The position numbers and the translations under genes were made by a program. From contig JBIKLF010000033.1 in assembly GCA_044359955.1 (NCBI GenBank), forward strand, positions 1 through 16,450: a DNA stretch of 16,450 nt, read 5' to 3'. The DNA is from JACTMZ01 sp044359955. Its GTDB lineage: Bacteria; Verrucomicrobiota; Verrucomicrobiia; Chthoniobacterales; JACTMZ01. Under the pieces are notes generated by a model. That model worked only from the letters and a program-made list of their open reading frames with translations, was not told the DNA's origin and did no database searches. Positions within the stretch are counted from its first letter, which is position 1. Each line of letters opens with the position of its first letter. This document shows positions 1 through 5,099 of this stretch, in pieces.

Positions 1-140
1 CCGCTTCGGGCGCGGCGGCTGAGTTCCTCCACCTCTCTGCATGCCATTGACCAACCACAACCAACACATCAACATCACCAACAAATCACGGCAGGTGTTA
101 CCCATGTCTTGAACCTAAAGTGTTACCCATGTCCTGACCG
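1..140 (+). mobile_element. Probable right end of an insertion sequence (outside the window to the left)
   Basis: The sequence GTGTTACCCATGTCYTGA occurs twice, at 95-112 and 120-137, 25 bp apart. Repeated terminal sequences of this kind are typical of the ends of IS21/IS481-like elements. An open frame entering from the left edge stops with TGA at 20-22 and could be the last codons of the transposase, but six codons are too few to identify it. The element boundary is inferred to lie close to 138-140, because low-complexity repeats begin after it. The family assignment is tentative. Confidence 0.35.
95..137 (+). repeat. Two direct copies of an 18-bp IS-terminal-like repeat
   Basis: Copies at 95-112 and 120-137 match at 17 of 18 positions, with period 25 bp. 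Tandem copies of a terminal motif are usual transposase-binding sites at IS ends. Nothing else in the window repeats this motif. Confidence 0.6.
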
Positions 141-143
141 CGC

Positions 144-180
144 CTCTCATCTCTCAACCCTCATCGCTCAACTCTCATCT
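144..180. repeat. 14-bp tandem repeat, CTCAACYCTCATCK
   Basis: Two full 14-bp units (153-166 and 167-180) are preceded by the last nine bases of a third (144-152). The array is pyrimidine-rich on the plus strand. It separates the IS-like end from the broken GIY-YIG frame and marks where that frame lost its remainder. Confidence 0.7.
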
Positions 181-186
181 CCGTTT

Positions 187-272
187 TTAGGCTAATCGCT
201 TCTCTGGATCCTGCGAAGAGCCGACGTATCTGCGGCCGGTTTTCTCACTGCGCAGCACGTAAACGTGAAACA
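187..272 (-). pseudogene. Truncated GIY-YIG nuclease-family gene (N-terminal 28 codons)
   Basis: Starting at the ATG at 272 on the minus strand, the frame reads MFHVYVLRSEKTGRRYVGSS and then QDPEKRLA before a stop. This matches the start of small stand-alone GIY-YIG (UvrC N-terminal-like) proteins. The first catalytic strand is seen as VYVLRS (in place of the GIY tyrosine strand) and the second as RRYVGSS (in place of YIG). Family members are usually about 80-100 residues, so two thirds are missing. The break falls next to the 14-bp tandem repeat and the IS-like end. The start codon is 12 nt past the tRNA-Pro CCA end on the same strand, so it could have been read through from the tRNA. Function is presumed lost. 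Confidence 0.7.
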
Positions 273-284
273 TGCGGGAAAGGG

Positions 285-361
285 TGGTCGGGCTGGTGGG
301 ATTCGAACCCACGGCCTCTGCGTCCCGAACGCAGCGCTCTACCAAGCTGAGCCACAGCCCG
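285..361 (-). tRNA. tRNA-Pro (anticodon CGG)
   Basis: Read on the minus strand, the sequence folds as a full cloverleaf. The acceptor stem CGGGCTG pairs with CAGCCCG, with the C1-G72 pair typical of bacterial tRNA-Pro. The D arm is GCTC...GAGC, the anticodon stem CTGCG/CGCAG has loop TTCGGGA (anticodon CGG), and the T arm carries TTCGAAT. The discriminator is A, and CCA is encoded at 285-287. The 5' 39 nt (323-361) are duplicated at 3292-3330, so this gene is the product of site-specific integration. Its 3' part is chromosomal, while the 5' part and the upstream DNA belong to the insert side of the junction. No convincing promoter was seen in the AT-rich DNA at 362-430. Confidence 0.95.
323..361 (-). 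repeat. Attachment-site core, left copy (within tRNA-Pro)
   Basis: These 39 bp are identical to 3292-3330. The identity begins exactly at the 3' side of the anticodon loop and runs to the tRNA 5' end, then stops. On the left it abuts the rest of the tRNA, on the right the insert (from 362). A direct repeat of a tRNA segment at both ends of a foreign block is the standard signature of tyrosine-recombinase integration into a tRNA. The unusual point is that the 5' half, not the 3' half, of the tRNA is duplicated. Confidence 0.88.
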
Positions 362-364
362 AAA

Positions 365-390
365 TTGCTCATAATGAGCAACTTACAAAG
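365..390 (+). promoter_or_regulatory. Dyad plus CAACTT motif at the insert's left boundary
   Basis: TTGCTCAT-A-ATGAGCAA (365-381) is a perfect 8-bp inverted repeat around one base, followed by CTTACAAAG. A closely related motif occurs beside tRNA-Phe at 11095-11117. Its position, three bases inside the core repeat, suits a recombinase or accessory-protein binding site; a transcriptional role for the adjacent tRNA cannot be excluded. Confidence 0.55.
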
Positions 391-425
391 AAATATTTTT
401 GTTTATTTTCGGGGTTTTCGAAGGT

Positions 426-447
426 TTGTAACCCGTTTTTGCAACCC
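426..447 (+). repeat. Left arm-type repeat of the mini-island
   Basis: TTGTAACCC, then GTTTT, then TGCAACCC. It matches 3142-3163 at 20 of 22 positions in the same orientation. Each copy is itself two TTG(T/C)AACCC half-sites 13 bp apart. Direct repeats of this kind at both ends fit arm-binding sites for a tyrosine recombinase. Confidence 0.65.
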
Positions 448-595
448 TTACTTGGAAACCTTTTGAAATCTAACCTGCCTTTGGTTCGTGATGCAAGCAG
501 ATTAAACGTAAAGGGCTAAACGCTCTTTGTGTGCAGGACTTGTTCATGACACGCTACGCACTTGCCCTCCGCACGTGGGCGGTGGAAAAACATAC

Positions 596-934
596 ATGGA
601 TTATCCCCTCGGTTCATTTGCCCGGTTCGGCCATCAGGAGGGATGGGCCATCGAGAATTCCGTGGCCGCCCGCCAAGCAATGGCCGCAGGTAACCTGATG
701 CCTGACCATGGTGGTGGCTTGCCGCATCGCGAATCGCACAAGCTTCAAATGCAGCGGTGCTTTTCAGTCAATGTCGAGCTGCACCTCGGTAATATGCTGC
801 GGTTTTTGAGTCAGTCATTTTCACCCCTGACCGGCATGTTTGAGCGCGTGGGAGGAATCGAACTGGAGATCATGGACCATACCCGTGCGGTCATGCGTTA
901 TTTTGATCTGCCGACTGGGATGGTGCCGAGGTAG
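596..934 (+). CDS. Hypothetical protein in mini-island, doubtful
   Basis: An open frame of 112 codons starts at ATG 596 (a TTG at 527 would extend it by 23 codons). I do not recognise it. The second half looks somewhat protein-like, with an amphipathic stretch around NVELHLGNMLRFLSQSFSPL and a C-terminal HTRAVMRYFDLP. The first half is rich in Gly and His and may be non-coding. There is no clear Shine-Dalgarno before either start and no membrane segment. It lies 98 bp upstream of abiEi on the same strand. It could be a decayed gene, a leader region or a chance frame. Confidence 0.25.
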   Translation: MDYPLGSFARFGHQEGWAIENSVAARQAMAAGNLMPDHGGGLPHRESHKLQMQRCFSVNVELHLGNMLRFLSQSFSPLTGMFERVGGIELEIMDHTRAVMRYFDLPTGMVPR

Positions 935-1001
935 GCCTGTTTGACCCAGGAGATTTGAGCGGGCCTGAGGGCGGGAAGTTATTCCATGCAATTCTCTTGA
1001 T

Positions 1002-1018
1002 ATGTCTTTGGAAGACAT
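1002..1018 (+). promoter_or_regulatory. Probable AbiEi operator (perfect 7-bp dyad)
   Basis: ATGTCTT-TGG-AAGACAT is a perfect inverted repeat ending 14 bp before the abiEi start codon and just upstream of its Shine-Dalgarno AGAGGA (1022-1027). AbiEi-family antitoxins are known to repress their own operon by binding inverted repeats in the promoter region, so this is the natural candidate site. A TTGATA at 997-1002 overlaps the dyad, but no matching -10 box is convincing. Confidence 0.55.
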
Positions 1019-1032
1019 TTAAGAGGAATCAC

Positions 1033-1842
1033 ATGAAGCGCGTGCCACTCGAGCTAGGTCCGGTGGAGAGCCGCCTATTAGCTTGGGCGCAGATGCGAGG
1101 CGTTGAGAGGACAACGGCGGGGAGCGTTGCCCGTGAGCTGAGGTTGAATTTAGAGCAGGCGCGCCAACTGATGAAACGGCTGGGCCGAAAAGGTCTCGTG
1201 GTGCCAGTCCAGCGCGGCATCTGGCTGCTCCCGCCGAAGCTGCCGCCGGGTGGACGGTGGACGGTGCCTTCGGAGGTTATCTTGCGTCATCTGTTTGAAG
1301 CGAAAGGCGGGGATTACCAAGAGACAGGACTCGGAGCGCTGCAATATCGCGGGCTGACGGACCAAGTGGCCAATGTCACGGCGGTTTACAACACGCTGTT
1401 CACCGGTCGCCGGACGATCGGAGGACTGCCCTTCCAATTCATCAAGGTGGCACCCGGGCGTTTGGGGATGTTGGATCAGAAAGCTTTACCGCGGCGGCGC
1501 GTTGGATCTTTGCCGCGGGTGATCATGGATGCGGTCTACGATGCGGCGCGTTTCGGAACTTTGCCGACGGCCTATCGATGGATTCGCGAACGCAAAGATG
1601 TGCCGCGATTTCTCGATGAGTTGGCGACCTGCGCGGTGGCTCATGGGAATGCGGGCACATGCCGCCGGCTCGGAGCCGTGATGGAATTATTGGAGGCCGC
1701 ACCCGTGGCGCGTCGTAAATTGCAACGGGCGCTTCCTGCGGTGCGCACTTACATTCCGCTGGTGCCGGGACGCGGTACCAAGGGGCGCACGATGAAAAAA
1801 TGGGGCATCGTCGTCAACGATCGGAGGTGGCTTGATGAGTGA
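1033..1842 (+). CDS. abiEi: AbiEi-type antitoxin/transcriptional regulator
   Basis: This is a 269-residue protein. The ATG at 1033 is preferred over the longer frame because AGAGGA lies 5 nt upstream and the sequence before it does not resemble protein. Residues about 8-65 form a winged helix-turn-helix (VESRLLAWAQMRG... SVARELRLNLEQARQLMKRL, then the wing GLVVPVQRGIWLLPP). The rest resembles the C-terminal domain of AbiEi antitoxins (VPSEVILRHLF, GLGALQYRGLTDQ, LPRVIMDAVYDAARFG). In the family, the N-terminal domain represses the operon and the C-terminal domain gives the antitoxicity. It overlaps abiEii by 8 nt, so the two are translationally coupled. With its partner it forms a type IV toxin-antitoxin pair that causes abortive phage infection. 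The exact subfamily (AbiEi versus AbiGi-like) is not settled. Confidence 0.82.
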   Translation: MKRVPLELGPVESRLLAWAQMRGVERTTAGSVARELRLNLEQARQLMKRLGRKGLVVPVQRGIWLLPPKLPPGGRWTVPSEVILRHLFEAKGGDYQETGLGALQYRGLTDQVANVTAVYNTLFTGRRTIGGLPFQFIKVAPGRLGMLDQKALPRRRVGSLPRVIMDAVYDAARFGTLPTAYRWIRERKDVPRFLDELATCAVAHGNAGTCRRLGAVMELLEAAPVARRKLQRALPAVRTYIPLVPGRGTKGRTMKKWGIVVNDRRWLDE

Positions 1843-2740
1843 CTGGATGCCTTCGATGGAACGATGGATCAAGAACCGCGGAGAGTTGCAGGCGGCGGTG
1901 GAGTTCACGGCAGCGAAAACCGGTTTCCAGCCGGCGCTGGTCGAAAAGGACTTTTGGTGTTCCGTGGTTCTCGGACGAATCTATGCGGCGGGGAATTGTC
2001 CGCTCGTCTTCAAGGGCGGCACGTTGCTGAGCAAGGCGTATGCCGCTTTCAACCGCATGAGCGAGGATTTGGATTTCACGCTGCCGACGGGACCGGAAAT
2101 CAAGCGGAGCGCTCGGAGCAAACGGGCGCGGGAGATTGCAGCTGCGGTAGAGAGAGCTGCCGAAGGATTGCTGGAAGCGGATGTGGAGGGCTGGCGGAGC
2201 TTCAATAACTCGACGCAGCAGCGCGTGGCTCTGCGGTATGCCTCGGTCTTCGGTGCCGAGGGAACGATCAGGCTGGAGATCGGGCAGCGCGAGGAGCCCA
2301 TGGAGGAGATTGCTCCAGTGCCACTGGCTACGCTGCTGAGGGATCCTCTTTTCGATGAGGAGGCGGTTTTGCCGGTGCAGGCAACGTCGTTGTCCCGCAC
2401 CGAAGCGTATGCGGAAAAAGTGCGGGCGGCGCTTACCCGGGAAGATCCGGCTCCCCGCGATTTGTTCGATCTCGATTATGCCGTGCAGCAAGGAGTGCTC
2501 GATGGGGAGGATGCTGATTTTCTTCGGTTGGCGGCCCGCAAGGTTGCGACGGAGAGGCAGATCGAATGGTTCTCCTCGGAGCGTATTGAGACTTTCCGGC
2601 GCGGGATCGAAGGCGAGTTGCGCCCGGTGCTGCGGCCGGACACTTTCGCGTCCTTCAATTTCGCCCGTGCTGTCACTACCCTGGAAAAACTGGCCGCGGC
2701 TTTGCAGCGGCATTGGCCAGTCGGACAAGTGGATCAATGA
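1835..2740 (+). CDS. abiEii: AbiEii-type nucleotidyltransferase toxin
   Basis: This is a 301-residue protein of the nucleotidyltransferase AbiEii/AbiGii toxin family. Motif I is FKGGTLLSKAY (59-69) followed by MSEDLDF (75-81), the metal-binding acidic pair of the DNA polymerase beta-like fold. Motif II is EKVRAALTR (194-202), motif III is PRDLFDLDY (207-215), and an N-terminal VEKDFW (36-41) is also typical. All family motifs are present, so the enzyme looks active. The ATG at 1835 is chosen because GGAGGTGG (1823-1830) lies just upstream; it overlaps the abiEi stop region. The known family role is to transfer nucleotides to a cellular target and cause reversible growth arrest, countered by AbiEi without stable complex formation. 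It is the most intact gene of the insert and presumably the reason the element is kept. Confidence 0.9.
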   Translation: MSDWMPSMERWIKNRGELQAAVEFTAAKTGFQPALVEKDFWCSVVLGRIYAAGNCPLVFKGGTLLSKAYAAFNRMSEDLDFTLPTGPEIKRSARSKRAREIAAAVERAAEGLLEADVEGWRSFNNSTQQRVALRYASVFGAEGTIRLEIGQREEPMEEIAPVPLATLLRDPLFDEEAVLPVQATSLSRTEAYAEKVRAALTREDPAPRDLFDLDYAVQQGVLDGEDADFLRLAARKVATERQIEWFSSERIETFRRGIEGELRPVLRPDTFASFNFARAVTTLEKLAAALQRHWPVGQVDQ

Positions 2741-2744
2741 CCGT

Positions 2745-3160
2745 ATGAGATACCTTGTTGTGACGGTGTGAGCCGGTCTCTTCTTTGCGGGTCAGCCTGT
2801 CGCTCAAGACAAGTTCTCCGTGCCGGTAGTGATGATCCCCAGCATCCGCGCCAGTTCGGCGATGGCTACATCACCCGAACCTCGGACGGCAAAAGCTACA
2901 CGACCTGACGCTTCGGCAGCGGCACGATCAGCCGCGATGCCAAGGGCGCCACGGTCACGACACAGCGTTTTGGCGATGGCACGATGAGCCGAAGCAACTC
3001 GGGAGACTCCAGCAACGACCTCGCGCTTTGGGAGCGGTTTTACGACCTCGCAGACCAGCAGGCGCGGCGGGGCGGGGGTCTTGGTGGTGCCACAGACCTC
3101 ACGGCCTCAGTGACGCACACGTGGGAAAATGCTCCCATTTGTTGTAACCCGATTTTGTAA
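2745..3160 (+). pseudogene. Decayed secreted repeat protein
   Basis: From ATG 2745, 4 nt after abiEii, the frame reads MRYLVVTV-stop-AGLFFAGQPVAQDKF, a good signal peptide broken by TGA at 2769-2771. Between about 2800 and 2849 the frame shifts. From 2849 the new frame shows three units of 19 codons: QFGDGYITRTSDGKSYTT, RFGSGTISRDAKGATVTTQ and RFGDGTMSRSNSGDSSN. A second TGA (2906-2908) stands where the first unit should end in Gln. The frame then continues through ALWERFYDLADQQARR to TAA at 3158-3160, inside the right arm-type repeat. Two stops and a frameshift make it a pseudogene. The short Gly/Asp/Thr-rich repeats suggest a secreted beta-rich protein; no function is assigned. Confidence 0.7.
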
Positions 3161-3163
3161 CCC
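3142..3163 (+). repeat. Right arm-type repeat of the mini-island
   Basis: TTGTAACCC, then GATTT, then TGTAACCC. It is a near-identical direct copy of 426-447 and contains two exact TTGTAACCC half-sites 13 bp apart. It lies 128 bp inside the right core repeat. See the left arm repeat for interpretation. Confidence 0.65.
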
Positions 3164-3291
3164 GGTCGGTGAAATGCGGGCAGGAATGCGAAGGGCTGTG
3201 AAAGCGATTTTTCGGGCTAACACCTTTGGGAGTGAGGGTTTAGAAGTTTTTCGAAGTATTTTGTAAACTATTGAAAACCAGTTAGTTAGAC
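3161..3291. other. Non-coding right end of the mini-island
   Basis: There is no gene here. The sequence becomes AT-rich toward the junction, as on the left side, and ends directly at the duplicated tRNA segment. Besides the arm-type repeat, no further strong repeat or hairpin was seen. Confidence 0.5.
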
Positions 3292-3330
3292 TCCCGAACG
3301 CAGCGCTCTACCAAGCTGAGCCACAGCCCG
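3292..3330 (-). repeat. Attachment-site core, right copy (orphan tRNA-Pro 5' fragment)
   Basis: An exact 39-bp copy of tRNA-Pro nucleotides 1-39 on the minus strand, with no tRNA 3' half attached. It should not give a functional tRNA. The DNA to its right (3331 onward) is the original upstream flank of the tRNA gene and carries a promoter-like sequence. Confidence 0.88.
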
Positions 3331-3341
3331 TCACCGAGACA

Positions 3342-3370
3342 TTTATCGCACGCGGCGAGGTGGGCGGCAA
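3342..3370 (-). promoter_or_regulatory. Possible original tRNA-Pro promoter, now orphaned
   Basis: On the minus strand, TTGCCG (3365-3370) and GATAAA (3342-3347) are separated by 17 bp and lie just upstream of the orphan tRNA 5' fragment. Each box matches the sigma-70 consensus at four of six bases. If this was the promoter of tRNA-Pro before integration, it is now about 3 kb away from the complete tRNA gene. Confidence 0.4.
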
Positions 3371-3437
3371 GGAAAGTTGTGCGGGGCGCTGACGAATAAA
3401 GGCCTGTCGTCTGGTTCCTTGCTTCGAAAGGTCAGAC

Positions 3438-5099
3438 TCAGACGGGAGCAAACTGGGGTTTGCCCGCCCCGCGATGGCGAATCACGGCCAGGCCGACAAA
3501 GGCGGCTTCTGCGGCGAGGTACGCGAGGACGTAGCCTTCGCCGCCGACGCCGAAGCCGTAGCTGTGGAGTCCGGCGCCGAGAACGTAGTTCACGCCATAC
3601 CAGGCCATGATGATGCCCGCGAAATTGATGACCGCGGCCACGGCGATGCCGAAATCGCCCCACCAACCGGCCATCTTGCCGTGGATGGCGACGACATACA
3701 TGAGCAGGGCAATGAGGGCCCAGGTTTCTTTCGGGTCCCAGCCCCAGAAACGGCCCCAGCTGTAGTTGGCCCACACGCCGCCGAGGATGGTGCCGACGGC
3801 GAGGAGGATCAGGCCGACGAACATCATGCGGTAGAGCCATTCGTGGAGCGGACGCAAGGACTCGGTGTTCTGCGGGCTGCGGATGTAGCGCCAAAGAATG
3901 ACGTGGGCGAAACCGAGGGCGAGCGCGAAGGCGGCGTAGCTCAAAGTGATGGTCAGCACGTGCACGGTGAGCCAAAAGTTGTCGCGCAGCACGGGCACGA
4001 GGGGATCAAGGCGCGCTGGCATGGCCACGGGGAGACTGCGCACGAGAAGCAGGCAGAGGAAGCTGACCGGCAGCGCACTGAGGAGCATGAGGCGGTTGCG
4101 GTAGACGGCATAGAAAATCAGGCCGAACATGACCGTGCCCATGGCGACCCAAACCACAGATTCATACATGTTGGTCACCGGGGCGCGTCCGGCAATGACC
4201 ACGCGCAGGTAGAGTCCGTAGAGGATGAAAACAAGCGAAGCCGCGCTCAAGGCAACGCCGCCTCGCAGCAGCCAATGGCGTGGTCCGTGGCGCGCGCCGG
4301 CCATGAGCAAGAGTGCAGCCGGAACGAGCAGCCACATGGCGGTGTCGAATGGCTTGAGGCGGTTGTAGAAATTCTCGCGGTCGACGACATCGACCGTCGG
4401 ATAAACTTCGGGATTGAGCGCGCGGAGGTCGTCGACCAGCCGCTGTGCCGCGGTGGCAAAGGCCTCGTTGTCCCCGCCGCGTCCGGCAATGTTCAGGTTG
4501 CGCAGATCTTGGAGAATGGGCGCGGCTTTTTCCGGCGGGTAAGCGGTGGCAAGTTGGTCGATGGACAACCACGGTGCGCCGGCGGGCGAGCCGGGTGGCG
4601 GCGGGGCGATAAGAAAAGCGGTGGTGGCCCCGAGCGCGTCGAAGAGTTGCAGGCGTCCGAGCACGGTTTGTGCCTCCGTGTTGAGCTTCGGCACGGCTTC
4701 ACCGGCCTGACGCAGTGCGGCCGCTTCCTGCGAGAGGGAAGTCAGCTTGGTGGCGGCGGCGAGTTCTTTCCGCGAGAAACGTTTCCGCGAGGGGTCGAGA
4801 CCGAGCTTTTCGATGAGCGGTCGGTAGGAGATGAGGATGATGGGATCGTTGCTCCAATCGTGTGTGGCGAAGAGTTGCGAAAAGGCGAAGGCACTGCCGC
4901 CGTAGGTATCGCCATCGGCGGTGCGAACCGGGTCGCGTCCGGAGATTTTGACCAGCAGTTCGTGGCCGAAGGTGCCAATCGGTTTGCGCCGCCCCGAGTC
5001 CTGCACGACGAGGCATTCCCACGGGGTGAGGTCGGCAGGCGGCGGAGCCGCGGGGAGTGCCGCGGAAGTGGCAAGGAGGATGGCGAGGAGGAGTTTCAC
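3438..5099 (-). CDS. ccsA: Cytochrome c biogenesis protein CcsA (ResC), extended N-terminus
   Basis: A 553-residue System II haem handling protein. The start is taken as GTG at 5099, which overlaps the resB stop as GTGA and directly opens a signal-peptide-like sequence (VKLLLAILLATSAALPA); the open frame upstream is only the resB shadow. Residues about 20-245 are a periplasm-facing extension absent from the short (~300-residue) CcsA. The rest is polytopic membrane sequence. The tryptophan-rich haem-binding WWD segment WGRFWGWDPKETWALI is at about 448-463, flanked by conserved histidines in NFWLTVHVL and AIHGKMAGWWGDFG, the known external haem ligands of this family. It works with ResB to move haem across the membrane and attach it to apocytochrome c. 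Confidence 0.92.
   Translation of the reverse strand: MKLLLAILLATSAALPAAPPPADLTPWECLVVQDSGRRKPIGTFGHELLVKISGRDPVRTADGDTYGGSAFAFSQLFATHDWSNDPIILISYRPLIEKLGLDPSRKRFSRKELAAATKLTSLSQEAAALRQAGEAVPKLNTEAQTVLGRLQLFDALGATTAFLIAPPPPGSPAGAPWLSIDQLATAYPPEKAAPILQDLRNLNIAGRGGDNEAFATAAQRLVDDLRALNPEVYPTVDVVDRENFYNRLKPFDTAMWLLVPAALLLMAGARHGPRHWLLRGGVALSAASLVFILYGLYLRVVIAGRAPVTNMYESVVWVAMGTVMFGLIFYAVYRNRLMLLSALPVSFLCLLLVRSLPVAMPARLDPLVPVLRDNFWLTVHVLTITLSYAAFALALGFAHVILWRYIRSPQNTESLRPLHEWLYRMMFVGLILLAVGTILGGVWANYSWGRFWGWDPKETWALIALLMYVVAIHGKMAGWWGDFGIAVAAVINFAGIIMAWYGVNYVLGAGLHSYGFGVGGEGYVLAYLAAEAAFVGLAVIRHRGAGKPQFAPV

Larger units (their letters stand above)
362..595. other. AT-rich non-coding left end of the mini-island
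   Basis: Apart from the boundary dyad (365-381) and the arm-type repeat (426-447), no gene or RNA is recognised here. Composition is clearly more AT-rich than the housekeeping region. Short frames covering the tRNA and this stretch translate to the well-known spurious tRNA-derived peptide pattern and are not genes. Confidence 0.5.
362..3330. mobile_element. Integrated mini-island in tRNA-Pro carrying AbiE, no recombinase
   Basis: The block between the two 39-bp tRNA repeats (one repeat copy included) is about 2.97 kb. Short near-identical repeats lie inside both ends (426-447 and 3142-3163), like arm-type integrase sites, and a dyad sits 4 nt inside the left boundary. Contents, left to right: non-coding DNA, an unrecognised ORF, abiEi-abiEii, and a decayed repeat protein. 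No integrase, excisionase, replication or transfer gene is visible on either strand. It therefore looks non-autonomous, mobilised by an integrase elsewhere, or is a remnant that lost its integrase. The evidence for the boundaries is direct; the mode of mobility is inferred. Confidence 0.8.

Noticed and set aside
265..519. Short frames containing GGIRTHGL / GFEPTASASRTQRSTKL
   Set aside because: Well-known spurious translation of a tRNA gene on the opposite strand.
1814..2737. 307-codon minus-strand open frame
   Set aside because: Exact antisense of abiEii, whose nucleotidyltransferase motifs are complete.
362..3291. Integrase or excisionase gene inside the tRNA-Pro insert
   Set aside because: Read on both strands; no frame has the tyrosine- or serine-recombinase motifs.
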